From Nitrospirota bacterium (GTDB taxonomy: Bacteria; Nitrospirota; Thermodesulfovibrionia; Thermodesulfovibrionales; SM23-35), in contig JACAFF010000022.1 of the NCBI GenBank assembly GCA_013388455.1, positions 105,866-166,317 on the forward strand: a stretch of DNA of 60,452 nt, given 5' to 3'. This document shows, piece by piece, positions 27,662-35,984 of this stretch. The notes beneath the pieces were generated by a model, which made no database searches, was not told the origin of the DNA, and saw nothing but the letters and a program-made list of their open reading frames with translations. The translations under genes and the position numbers were made by a program. The number at the start of each line of letters is the position of its first letter. Position 1 is the stretch's first letter.

Positions 27662-28438
27662 TCAGAGGGTTCTTCCTATTTTTGGTTTTGAAATTTCAAA
27701 GATATCCAGTGTATTGTCTCTAATCTTTGAAGAAAGTCTAATCCTGATTTCCTCAGGAATATTTCGTGCGATCTCTGTGTCCCATGTCTTAACCCATTGC
27801 CCCTTATATCTAACTTCTACGCTGAAGGATTCAAGATTTTCGATGATATCAACTGCTTCTACCTTCTCATCATGGTATGGTGATTCGATTTTCTTCATAA
27901 GATTAAGTTTATTGTCTTTCTCTTCCACAAAGTATGAAATCCTTGATAAACCTGATTTTAGTGGTGTAAATGTTGTAAATGTAATCTCTGTTGTTTGCTT
28001 CCCATACAGGTCTCGATCCTGAATTTTCAGAAGTGTTTTTTCATCAGCTTCTGACCAGAATACTGAATCCAGTTCACGCCTGAAGATATCAATCGCCCTC
28101 CGCATTTCCTGCATCTTCACCATTGATTCATCAAGTCCATTAAGTGCTTTTTCTGTTAGAAAAAAAGTGCTGTAAACCGCTACAAGAACAATGGACAGGA
28201 TTGCTGAAGCGATAAGGATTTCAATAAGGGTAAAACCACAATTTTTTCTTCTCCTTCGTACCCCATCTTTAATTAAATTCCAAAGGCAGCTATAAAAATT
28301 GTCACTGCGAGTGTAAAGAAGCAATCTCGTCTTTTCATGGGAGATTACCACGCACCTCAAAAGTATTCGTGGTGCTCGCAATGACATGAGTTTCAAACGT
28401 TCAGGATACTTATGGCTGGAGTTGGGATATAAATTCAT
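27662..28438 (-). CDS. gspJ: Type II secretion minor pseudopilin GspJ with abnormal N-terminal extension
   Basis: Minor pseudopilin. The prepilin cleavage motif is KNCG/FTLIEILIASAILS, with Glu at +5, followed by the membrane helix and a beta-rich head; that part has about 190 residues, as in homologs. The ATG at 28438 puts about 68 residues before the cleavage site instead of 5-30. No ATG, GTG or TTG lies in frame between the dispersed repeat (28301-28385) and the motif, although AAGGAGA occurs just before it. Either the long leader is used, a start inside the repeat is used, or the native start was lost on repeat insertion. The reading begins within the end of gspI. Confidence 0.82.
   Translation of the reverse strand: MNLYPNSSHKYPERLKLMSLRAPRILLRCVVISHEKTRLLLYTRSDNFYSCLWNLIKDGVRRRRKNCGFTLIEILIASAILSIVLVAVYSTFFLTEKALNGLDESMVKMQEMRRAIDIFRRELDSVFWSEADEKTLLKIQDRDLYGKQTTEITFTTFTPLKSGLSRISYFVEEKDNKLNLMKKIESPYHDEKVEAVDIIENLESFSVEVRYKGQWVKTWDTEIARNIPEEIRIRLSSKIRDNTLDIFEISKPKIGRTL
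28301..28385. repeat. Dispersed palindromic repeat (GTCATTGCGAG family) inside the gspJ reading frame
   Basis: Starts GTCACTGCGAGTGT and ends GCTCGCAATGAC, with AGCAATCTCGTCTTTTCATG inside. Bases 28311-28350 are nearly identical to the 40137-40211 copy. It lies in the 5' part of gspJ and is read through in frame. Confidence 0.8.
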
Positions 28439-28820
28439 TCAATTTCACCTCTTCATCTCCTGCTTTAACTGAAACAATAACCTCTGATATGCCTGCATAA
28501 GGTGATTCTTTAACTTTAGTTTCGTAAGAGTAAGAACTAAAGGGGTCTTCAAAATTACCACTTGTATCAGCAGGATTTTTCTCAATCTCAAGCATCTTGT
28601 TCTTTGCAAGCAACGTTGAAATAGTTATTTTTTCATGCCTTTCTAAAATACTAAGCTGATAATTTAATGTATATATAAGGGTAACAAGTAAACCACCAAC
28701 AACAGCAAGTGCGATCAGAACCTCAAGGAGTGTAAAGCCACCTGTTCTAAAAAGGCGGGAATTAAAAATTAACAATTTAAAATTTAAAATTCTCAAATTC
28801 CCGAACCCTGGAGGTTTCAT
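28410..28820 (-). CDS. gspI: Type II secretion minor pseudopilin GspI
   Basis: Minor pseudopilin, 136 residues. The cleavage site RTGG/FTLLEVLIALAVVGG has Glu at +5. The small soluble domain ends with VSVKAGDEEVKLNEF. The leader is about 27 residues, longer than usual, and contains NLRILNFKLLIFNSRL, encoded by an AATTTAAAATTT-type repeat (about 28759-28799). The ATG overlaps the gspH stop (ATGA). Confidence 0.9.
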   Translation of the reverse strand: MKPPGFGNLRILNFKLLIFNSRLFRTGGFTLLEVLIALAVVGGLLVTLIYTLNYQLSILERHEKITISTLLAKNKMLEIEKNPADTSGNFEDPFSSYSYETKVKESPYAGISEVIVSVKAGDEEVKLNEFISQLQP

Positions 28821-29281
28821 TTTGAATTTTGAATTATCTTTACTCTTCCACTCATATGATTAAGCGTTACATCCATAAATTCATTTTCTTTATTCAGGTG
28901 TACGTTCAGGTTTTCATTGATTCCAAGAGGTTCAAAGAAGAATATCAACTCTCCAGTAGAAACCAGTCCTCTTGACTGAGTGGTTACTCCGATAACATTG
29001 TTAAATTTCTTGCGCTTCTCGCCCTCGGGACTGCTGAAAGACACAGTATTTTCATTAAAATTGAATTTAATCAAAAAAGTCTCTTTTCTCGAGACCGCAC
29101 TATCATATAAATACCTGAGTAATGAGGCGATTTCTCTTGCTTCTGATTTAAGTTTATTATCTCCAATACCTATAAAAGAAGGCATTATTACAGCCATTAC
29201 AATAGAAAGGATAAAAATAACAACAATAAGCTCAAGGAAAGTAAAACCTTTACTACATATCCCAACTCTTAATATCCTCAT
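28817..29281 (-). CDS. gspH: Type II secretion minor pseudopilin GspH
   Basis: Minor pseudopilin, 154 residues from the ATG at 29279-29281, which is preceded by GGGGAAGG at a good distance; an in-frame ATG 12 codons upstream lies deeper in gspG. The cleavage motif is CSKG/FTFLELIVVIFILSIVMA, with Glu at +5. The head is beta-rich and reads EARE near its start as in GspH. It overlaps the end of gspG by 29 bases in another frame. Confidence 0.88.
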   Translation of the reverse strand: MRILRVGICSKGFTFLELIVVIFILSIVMAVIMPSFIGIGDNKLKSEAREIASLLRYLYDSAVSRKETFLIKFNFNENTVSFSSPEGEKRKKFNNVIGVTTQSRGLVSTGELIFFFEPLGINENLNVHLNKENEFMDVTLNHMSGRVKIIQNSK

Positions 29282-29681
29282 TCTTACCTTCCCCACCTTC
29301 CTTTCCGTCTGCTCCATAACTCATGATATCAAAATCGCCATAGATACCGGGAGATATGTAAACATAAGGGTTACCCCACGGATCAAGAGGTATCTTCTTC
29401 TGCTCAAGATAACCACCTTCCCTGTATTTAGGTGGTATTTGTCCTGATAATGGTTTCTCAACAAGTGCTTGTAGTCCTTGTTCTGTTGAAGGATAGAATC
29501 CATTGTCAAGCTTAAACAGCTTCAATGCTGTTTCGAAATTTTTTATCTGGACTTTTGCCTCAGCAATACGTGCATCATCAGTCCTTCCAATAATCCTTGG
29601 AGCCACAATCGCTGCAAGGATGCTAAGAATAAAAACAACGACAATGACTTCAAGCAAAGTAAACCCTCTATTATTACTCAT
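29253..29681 (-). CDS. gspG: Type II secretion major pseudopilin GspG
   Basis: Main subunit of the pseudopilus piston. It has 142 residues with a very short leader, MSNNRG/FTLLEVIVVVFILSILAA, and Glu at +5. The signature region GFYPSTEQGLQALVEKP and the calcium-loop end DPWGNPYVY followed by DIMSYGADG identify GspG clearly. GGAGGAAG precedes the ATG. It lies 35 bases after gspF and overlaps gspH. Confidence 0.97.
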   Translation of the reverse strand: MSNNRGFTLLEVIVVVFILSILAAIVAPRIIGRTDDARIAEAKVQIKNFETALKLFKLDNGFYPSTEQGLQALVEKPLSGQIPPKYREGGYLEQKKIPLDPWGNPYVYISPGIYGDFDIMSYGADGKEGGEGKNEDIKSWDM

Positions 29682-29716
29682 CCCTTCCTCCTAAGATAAT
29701 CACAAATTTAACTTTT

Positions 29717-30892
29717 TTACTTTACCAGTTGATTCAACTGGAATATTGGCAATAACACAGCCAGCACAATAAAACCGACAATCAGCCCCATCAGGAGAAT
29801 CATCCCCGGCTCAAGCAAAGATAGTGCTTTTTGCACCCTCCTTGAAAATTCTTCCTCGTATGAATCTGCTGCCTTTCCAAGAACATCAATGAGTTTTCCA
29901 CTCCTTTCACCTGTTGAAATAAGTTGCAAAAGAACTGGGGGGAAACCTTCAAGAGAGGTAGAAAGTTTTGCACCCTCTGCAACTTTTTCACCTGCCCTGA
30001 TAACTTTAATCTCGAGATCTTTGTTACCAATCGAACGTGCTGATAATTCAAGAGCTCTCAGCACAGGAAGGCCACCTTCAAGTAAAAAACCAAGTGTCCT
30101 TGTGAAACGTCCGAAATATAGACTTTGAAGTATACCTCCAGGTAATTTAAAAAGAAATCTGTCAATAAGAAGTCTGTTCTTCTCTTTTAACTTTTTGATG
30201 CTATATATAATTCCTATAAGAATCCCGATTAAAAACCACCAGTAATTCTGAAAAATTTCACTCACTGCAATAAGAATAACAGTTATAAACGGAAGGGCAT
30301 TCTGTGTATCATTAAAAATTCTTGTTATTTTTGGTATAACAAACGTGAATAGAAAAGAGAGCACTATAAAACCGATACAGATCATGAATAGTGGATAGAT
30401 CATTGATGTTCGCACCTTTGATTTGAGGCTACTCTGGGATTCCAGAAAATCTGAAAGACGACTGAGAACAGAATCAAGATTTCCACTCGATTCACCGGCG
30501 GAGACCATATTAATATAGAATGCAGGAAAAATTTTTGGATATTCCTCAAGAGCCTTTGAAAAAGCTGAACCTGCTGAAACCCTTTCTTTTATATCAACGA
30601 TCATATTCTTCCAGAAACCTTTATATTCCTCTGATAGTGAATGTAATGCTTCCATTAATGTTACTCCGGCAGCAAGGAGGATGGATAATTGCCTGGTAAA
30701 TGATGGAAGAACAGCTGCAGTTGAAGGACTGAATATCCTGAATCTTTTTTTATAGAGTGCTGTTTGAACATCCTTTGGATAAAGGCCCCCTTCCTTAAGT
30801 CTCAGGACAGCATCTTTCTGACTGTTTGCCTCTATTGTTCCTTCAACTTCAGAGCCATCGGGTTTATATCCTCTATATTGAAATATCGGCAT
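29717..30892 (-). CDS. gspF: Type II secretion inner-membrane platform protein GspF
   Basis: Polytopic platform protein around which the pseudopilus assembles. The 391 residues start MPIFQYRGYKPDGSEVEGTIEA and contain the two repeated cytoplasmic helical domains (signature LARQLxxLLxAG-like FTRQLSILLAAGVTLMEAL at about 65-83 and FTRTLGFLLEGGLPVLRAL further on) and three membrane segments. It overlaps the end of gspE by 20 bases. Confidence 0.95.
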   Translation of the reverse strand: MPIFQYRGYKPDGSEVEGTIEANSQKDAVLRLKEGGLYPKDVQTALYKKRFRIFSPSTAAVLPSFTRQLSILLAAGVTLMEALHSLSEEYKGFWKNMIVDIKERVSAGSAFSKALEEYPKIFPAFYINMVSAGESSGNLDSVLSRLSDFLESQSSLKSKVRTSMIYPLFMICIGFIVLSFLFTFVIPKITRIFNDTQNALPFITVILIAVSEIFQNYWWFLIGILIGIIYSIKKLKEKNRLLIDRFLFKLPGGILQSLYFGRFTRTLGFLLEGGLPVLRALELSARSIGNKDLEIKVIRAGEKVAEGAKLSTSLEGFPPVLLQLISTGERSGKLIDVLGKAADSYEEEFSRRVQKALSLLEPGMILLMGLIVGFIVLAVLLPIFQLNQLVK

Positions 30893-32447
30893 GGTCTTTC
30901 TGGGTTACTCTCAAAACCTCTTCAATGGTTGTAATGCCCTGAAGAACCTTTTCAAGCCCATCCTGTCTGAGTGTTTTCATCCCTCTGGATATTGCATGAT
31001 TTTTTATCCTCTGTGAATCAACTCGCTCTGTAATCATAGAGCGAATATCGTTGTCTATAACAAGAAGCTCGAAGATACCTGTTCTGCCGAGATATCCTTT
31101 ACCTTTACATTTTTCACATCCTGCACCTCGATAAAGAAACAACGGAGCACGCTCCACCTTCTCCTCTTGCAACAAGGGGGAAGGAAAAGTAGAGGGTAGC
31201 ATATTGATAAAATATGACTTCTCTGTATCAGATGCTTCATATGTTATTTTACAGTTATGACATATTGTTCTTGCAAGCCGTTGTGCAAGAACAACTGTAA
31301 GTGATGATGCAACAAGAAAAGGTTCTATGCCCATGTCAATAAGCCTCACAATGGCGCTGGGTGCATCGTTGGTATGCAGGGTGCTTAAAACAAGATGCCC
31401 TGTTAGAGATGCTTGCATTGCTATCTCAGCAGTCTCAAGGTCTCTTATTTCACCTACCATGATTATATCAGGATCCTGTCTAAGAATTGATCTCAATCCA
31501 GATGCAAATGTTAATCCTATCTTCGGATTTACCTGAATCTGTCCGATACCTTTCAATTGATATTCTATTGGGTCTTCCACTGTAATGATGTTCTTCTCTT
31601 CAGTGTGAATCCTGTTGAGTGCAGCATACAAAGTGGTTGTTTTTCCACTACCTGTTGGGCCAGTTACCAGAATAATCCCATCAGGCCTCCTTAAATGCTC
31701 TTCAAGTGTCCTTTCATCATCTTTACTAAAACCGACCTCCCATAACCCAAGAATACCCTGTTTTCGATCAAGTAGTCTCAGAACTGCCCGTTCCCCATGA
31801 GAAGTAGGGATTACTGATACTCTTATATCAATATCTTTTCCGCCAAGGAGTAATCTTATTCTGCCATCCTGTGGAAGTCTTTTTTCAGCAATATCAAGAT
31901 TGGACATAATCTTGATCCTGCTTATTAATGCATCCTGAATAATTTTTGGTGGACTTAAAACTCTATTTAAAACACCGTCTATTCGAAATCTGACATCAAG
32001 TTCTCTTTCATATGGTTCGATATGAATGTCACTTGCCCGCTCTTTTACTGCCTGAAGAAGCAAAGCATTCAGAAGTCTTATAATTGGTGCTTCTTCAGTA
32101 AGCTCAATCAGGTCTCTCGGAGCTTCAAACTCAGTTGCTACAGATTGAAGATCTTCTCCAGAAATGGTTCCCATAACTTCTTGTGCAGACCCCAACTGTC
32201 CGTAAAATCTATTAATTGCATCTATAATTACATCTGCTTTAACTCTCACGGGTCTCGGTAAGATACCAAGTGCCTTTGACACCTCTTTTAACGCAAGCAA
32301 CCCCCTATCATCAGCAACAGCCCCGATAAGTTCAGAGTCTTCTATTCTCATTGGAAACATCTGATTGGTCTTTACAAAATTAAGGGGTATATTTCTTAAG
32401 ATGCTGATGTCTACATCTTCATCTTTAATGGTCTCAATTGTTTCCAC
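30873..32447 (-). CDS. gspE: Type II secretion ATPase GspE
   Basis: Hexameric traffic ATPase powering pseudopilus assembly, 524 residues. The N-terminal domain (about 1-130) precedes the catalytic part with Walker A GPTGSGKTT, the Asp box (VEDPIEYQLKGIGQIQVN), Walker B (DPDIIMVGEIRDLET) and the His box (TGHLVLSTLHTND). The zinc knuckle is present as CHNC and CEKC, but the loop between them carries about 20 extra residues (LPSTFPSPLLQEEKVERAP), encoded by a repeat at about 31150-31198. It is followed by gspF with overlap. Confidence 0.96.
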   Translation of the reverse strand: METIETIKDEDVDISILRNIPLNFVKTNQMFPMRIEDSELIGAVADDRGLLALKEVSKALGILPRPVRVKADVIIDAINRFYGQLGSAQEVMGTISGEDLQSVATEFEAPRDLIELTEEAPIIRLLNALLLQAVKERASDIHIEPYERELDVRFRIDGVLNRVLSPPKIIQDALISRIKIMSNLDIAEKRLPQDGRIRLLLGGKDIDIRVSVIPTSHGERAVLRLLDRKQGILGLWEVGFSKDDERTLEEHLRRPDGIILVTGPTGSGKTTTLYAALNRIHTEEKNIITVEDPIEYQLKGIGQIQVNPKIGLTFASGLRSILRQDPDIIMVGEIRDLETAEIAMQASLTGHLVLSTLHTNDAPSAIVRLIDMGIEPFLVASSLTVVLAQRLARTICHNCKITYEASDTEKSYFINMLPSTFPSPLLQEEKVERAPLFLYRGAGCEKCKGKGYLGRTGIFELLVIDNDIRSMITERVDSQRIKNHAISRGMKTLRQDGLEKVLQGITTIEEVLRVTQKDHADISI

Positions 32448-32531
32448 GCTTTATAATTTAAACTTGCATTCCCTTTTTTAACTTTCTATTATTCTGCTTC
32501 CACAGAAATGACATATGTGAAAGAGTTCTTT

Positions 32532-34769
32532 TTATTTACCACTTTGAATTTTCCTTATATAATTAGGTTCTGAGTATTCAACTTCATCGTAATGCATAAA
32601 TTTTTCTATTGCATCTCTAACATCCTGCCCCTTTTTCAAACGAATTAGATATAGTCCCTTTAATTTTGATATGGTTATAACAGAAGCTTTTTCTAATGTA
32701 AGTATCTCTTGTATTCTATGCTCTGCGACATCCTCTTTAAATTTTACCAGTAATTCTCCTGGCTTGTATTTATTTTCAGCTCTTGCGAATTCCATATTTT
32801 TTTGCTCTGTTAGATTAGAAAGTTGCTCAGATTCTCTTACAATATGAGGAGTCAGGAATACAAGCAGATTAGTTTTACTTTTTTCTACAGTTTTATTTTT
32901 AAAAAGCCATCCAAGCAAAGGGATATCCCCTAATATAGGAATCTTATTGAGGCTTTCCTCTTCTCGCTCTTCCATAAGACCACCAATAACAACGGTCTGG
33001 TTATCTTTTACTACAACCGTTGTCTTTGTTGAGCGTTTTGTTGTAGTAGGTCCTATATTGATCAGAATCGTCTCTGATTCAGGCTTAACTGCTGATATCT
33101 CCTGATATATGTCCATCTTTACATAATCGCCTTCTGTTATCTGGGGTGTAATCCTGAGCGTAATACCAACATCTTTTCTCTCGATAGAACTCAGAACTAT
33201 ATTGGCTGTTGTTGTGATATCTCGCTCTCTCTCTGAAATGAATGGAATGTTTTCGCCAACAACAATTTCCGCTTCTTTATTATCCGAAGTAAGTATCTGA
33301 GGTGTAGAAAGGACATTGACTGCACCTTTAAATTCATTCAGGCTGAATAAAGCAGCAAAGCCTGGAATCGTGAAAGTGGTTGTGCTTACTGTGCCATCTT
33401 CATTAATAGTTGTCAAAGGAACCTCAAGAAAATTACCCATACCACCTGCTGTTAGTCCTGTAAGTCCAAACAGAATATCCTGCATAGATGTCGCATCAAT
33501 CGTCCCAAAACCGGCAACTGCCACAGGCTCTCCATCTTTCTCAGCAATAATCCGCCATTTTGCACCAAGTTCCTGCAACTTTTCGATCGAGGCCTCTACT
33601 ATCATCGCTTCTACATAGACCTGTTTCCTTTTTCTGTCAAGCTGTTTTATAACCTGCACAAGATTCTGATAATCACCGGGCGAAGCAACTATAACAATAG
33701 AATTTGTTGCTTTGTCTGGTGATAGTATAATTTTGCTTCCTGATTCGAAAGGTGTTTTCACAGTCTGCGCACCAGTTTGAATTGACTTAACCTGTTGAGA
33801 TATTCCAACAAGCATACCTTCAAGCACCTTGCTGAGTTCTGTTGCATCTGCATGTTCGAGGAAATAAACATTAATCTTGCTGGTTGCCTCAGGCAAAGGA
33901 ATGTCAAGCAGAGCGATCATTTTCTTCATAGACTGTTTTTCCTGTTTATCTGCAACAAGCACGACAGCGTTTAATCTTGTATCTGCAAAAACATAGTTTT
34001 TCATCTCATCAACAGAAACTGTGCTTGCAGTTTCACCTGGGCGTGGTGTGCGTAAAGACTGAGGCTGTATCTTGCTGCTTATAGAAAAAGCCTCAGTAAT
34101 AATCTTAACTACATCTTCAGCATTTGCATATTTGAGCAATATCAATTCAGGCTCTTCAACTCCTGGCCTGTCAATTGAGTCAAGTATCTTCAATATTTTT
34201 TCGATATTCGAGACTGAATCAACAATCATAATCATATTACCTGGTCCGAAAGAGGAGATATGTCCATTCTGTGAAATTATGGGCTGTAAAAAACTTACTG
34301 CTTTTGAAGATGATATTGATTGCAATTGTATTAGCCTCGTAATATAAGCATCACTGCCTGGCATGACGTCTTCTTTTACTATTTCAGTGCCTGACTGTTT
34401 TGCCTGTTGGAGTGGCACTATCTTATATACTTTTCCAGATGGCACAACCGTAAATCCTTTTATTTCAAGCACAGACGTGAAAAGATTATATGCATCATCT
34501 ACAGAAAGTTTTGAAGGTGCTATTATCGTCACGCTACCTTTCACATTGTCATCAAACACGAAATTCTTACCAGTAATATCACTGATGAACTTCACAACAA
34601 CAGGTATCTCTACATCAACAAAGTTTACTGTGACCTTTTTGTCTTTTGACTGTTGCTGGGTTTTCGTCTCGGCAAAAGATGAAGGATGAAGTATGAATAA
34701 TGAAAAGAGAATAAAAAGAATTATGAAGAATGAAGAATGAAGGATGAAAACACCTCTCTTTCTATGCAT
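32532..34769 (-). CDS. gspD: Type II secretion outer-membrane secretin GspD with a subtilase-propeptide-like C-terminal domain
   Basis: Outer-membrane channel of the type II system, 745 residues. A signal peptide (about 1-33, ending SSFAE) is followed by N0 (about 43-115), N1-N3 (about 140-400) and the secretin barrel (about 440-640, with VPLLG-like IPILGDIPLLGWLF and VVIGGLMEE). Unusually, about 87 residues follow the barrel (659-745, bases 32535-32795). They read YKPGELLVKFKED near the start and VEYSEPNYIRK at the end, closely matching the propeptide domains of both subtilases in this window. Usual secretins carry an S-domain or stop here. The signal peptide itself is encoded by CATTCTTCATTCTTCAT-type repeats. 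Confidence 0.94.
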   Translation of the reverse strand: MHRKRGVFILHSSFFIILFILFSLFILHPSSFAETKTQQQSKDKKVTVNFVDVEIPVVVKFISDITGKNFVFDDNVKGSVTIIAPSKLSVDDAYNLFTSVLEIKGFTVVPSGKVYKIVPLQQAKQSGTEIVKEDVMPGSDAYITRLIQLQSISSSKAVSFLQPIISQNGHISSFGPGNMIMIVDSVSNIEKILKILDSIDRPGVEEPELILLKYANAEDVVKIITEAFSISSKIQPQSLRTPRPGETASTVSVDEMKNYVFADTRLNAVVLVADKQEKQSMKKMIALLDIPLPEATSKINVYFLEHADATELSKVLEGMLVGISQQVKSIQTGAQTVKTPFESGSKIILSPDKATNSIVIVASPGDYQNLVQVIKQLDRKRKQVYVEAMIVEASIEKLQELGAKWRIIAEKDGEPVAVAGFGTIDATSMQDILFGLTGLTAGGMGNFLEVPLTTINEDGTVSTTTFTIPGFAALFSLNEFKGAVNVLSTPQILTSDNKEAEIVVGENIPFISERERDITTTANIVLSSIERKDVGITLRITPQITEGDYVKMDIYQEISAVKPESETILINIGPTTTKRSTKTTVVVKDNQTVVIGGLMEEREEESLNKIPILGDIPLLGWLFKNKTVEKSKTNLLVFLTPHIVRESEQLSNLTEQKNMEFARAENKYKPGELLVKFKEDVAEHRIQEILTLEKASVITISKLKGLYLIRLKKGQDVRDAIEKFMHYDEVEYSEPNYIRKIQSGK

Positions 34770-34839
34770 TTTGTTTAATCCTCATTTTCTTAATAATTAA
34801 AGTAAAAATAGCAATTTATTCATCCGTATTTTATTAATT

Positions 34840-35703
34840 CTACTGTATCTGATATGTCATTGTCATCTTTGCCCCAGACCTGATTAAATCTACCTGCACT
34901 CTATCCAGCCCTTTCAGAGCTGAAAATGCCTGTAATGCCCTTTCAGGGTTTGATATATCGTATTCATTAATACGTAGTAAAACATCCCCATTCTGAAGTC
35001 CAAGGCTGTGGTAAATACCTCCTGGCTTTACTTCACTCAGGATAAAACCCTCCTCTTTTCCATTAACAACATTTGGTTTTAATCTTGCATCAGTCATCAT
35101 CTTAGAAGGATTTGCAATCATCTGTTGAAGATTTCTCTGGTCTACAATATAGGTTCCTTTTCCTACCTGTTTTGCAAAAAGAGAATTTGGAGGAATTTGT
35201 TTACGCACTTCTCTTATTTTTAAATCTTCAAAATTAACTTCTGTTATTTTTCCATCTTGCCGTATAAGCACCCTGTCGGTTTTTACCATATATAACTCGC
35301 CAAGTCCTGATACATTCTCTCCAGCCTTAAACATCTCCTGTATTCCAGAACTTCTCCTGAAAATTGCATAGCTCAATTTTTTTGGCCCAACAACAGTTCC
35401 GATTAAAACAACATCGCCTTGCTGTATGTTCGCACTCCCAGAAGAAGCAAGAGACCTGATTTCTCCTCCTAAGAAACCAAAAGGATTATTTTTCAGTATC
35501 TTTGAATAATCTGTTAGCTGTAGTTCAGACTGTGAATCTGTCTTATCTGATGATTCCTGTGTATTTATCACTGCCTTATCTCCCCTTGTAAACGAATGGG
35601 AGATGATATCACGTGCAAAAAGAAGTATTACAACAAAGAGCAGGATACTTAAAATAATGTTTATGTAAAAAATGGTTCTATTTGTTAGCACTGCTGATTT
35701 CAA
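34840..35703 (-). CDS. gspC: Type II secretion protein GspC with PDZ-like domain
   Basis: Inner-membrane clamp that links the platform to the secretin and may select substrates. In 287 residues: one membrane helix (about 10-30), the homology region (about 65-160, with the short strands LIGTVVGP and YAIFRRSSG) and a C-terminal PDZ domain (about 215-287, EGFILSEVKPGGIYHSLGLQNGD). The order matches PDZ-type GspC. It is the first gene of the gsp cluster, 281 bases after the other subtilase gene. No strong promoter is evident to me in the gap. Confidence 0.92.
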   Translation of the reverse strand: MKSAVLTNRTIFYINIILSILLFVVILLFARDIISHSFTRGDKAVINTQESSDKTDSQSELQLTDYSKILKNNPFGFLGGEIRSLASSGSANIQQGDVVLIGTVVGPKKLSYAIFRRSSGIQEMFKAGENVSGLGELYMVKTDRVLIRQDGKITEVNFEDLKIREVRKQIPPNSLFAKQVGKGTYIVDQRNLQQMIANPSKMMTDARLKPNVVNGKEEGFILSEVKPGGIYHSLGLQNGDVLLRINEYDISNPERALQAFSALKGLDRVQVDLIRSGAKMTMTYQIQ

Positions 35704-35751
35704 TATTCATTTTCTCCGTATACTCGCAATAAATTGCTGTCTCGATCTTTC

Positions 35752-35784
35752 GTAGCCGCACACTTTAGTTTGCGCAAAATATAC
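35752..35784. repeat. 33-base dispersed repeat, second copy
   Basis: Matches the reverse complement of 22065-22097 at 29 of 33 positions, with the near-palindromic core GCACACTTTAGTTTGCGC. It lies upstream of gspC, in the gap following the second subtilase. Confidence 0.75.
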
Positions 35785-35829
35785 GCCGTCTCGAAAACTT
35801 TCGGGACTGCTGCTACCATTGTGACTAAT

Positions 35830-35857
35830 TTATCTCCCCTTACTTGAGGGGAGATAA
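35830..35857. repeat. Perfect 10-base inverted repeat
   Basis: TTATCTCCCC (35830-35839) and GGGGAGATAA (35848-35857) are exact reverse complements around an 8-base loop. There is no T-run after it in either direction, so it is not a standard terminator. It lies in the gap between gspC and the upstream subtilase. Confidence 0.6.
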
Positions 35858-35923
35858 CACCGGCATGCTCCCTTCATGCAAGTATGTTATTAAAAATAAG
35901 AATGAATGTAAAGTTTTCAAATA

Positions 35924-35965
35924 AAAACAGCATTGCAGACTTTATAAGCCGCAATGCTGTTTTTC
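35924..35965 (-). terminator. Rho-independent terminator after the second subtilase
   Basis: AAAAACAGCATTGC (35924-35937) and GCAATGCTGTTTTT (35952-35965) are perfect inverted arms around a 14-base loop. On the minus strand the stem ends in a T-run 20 bases past the subtilase stop at 35985. It therefore separates that gene from the gsp operon. The A-run on the other side lets it work in both directions. Confidence 0.8.
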
Positions 35966-35984
35966 TCATGCTATCTAATTAAGG

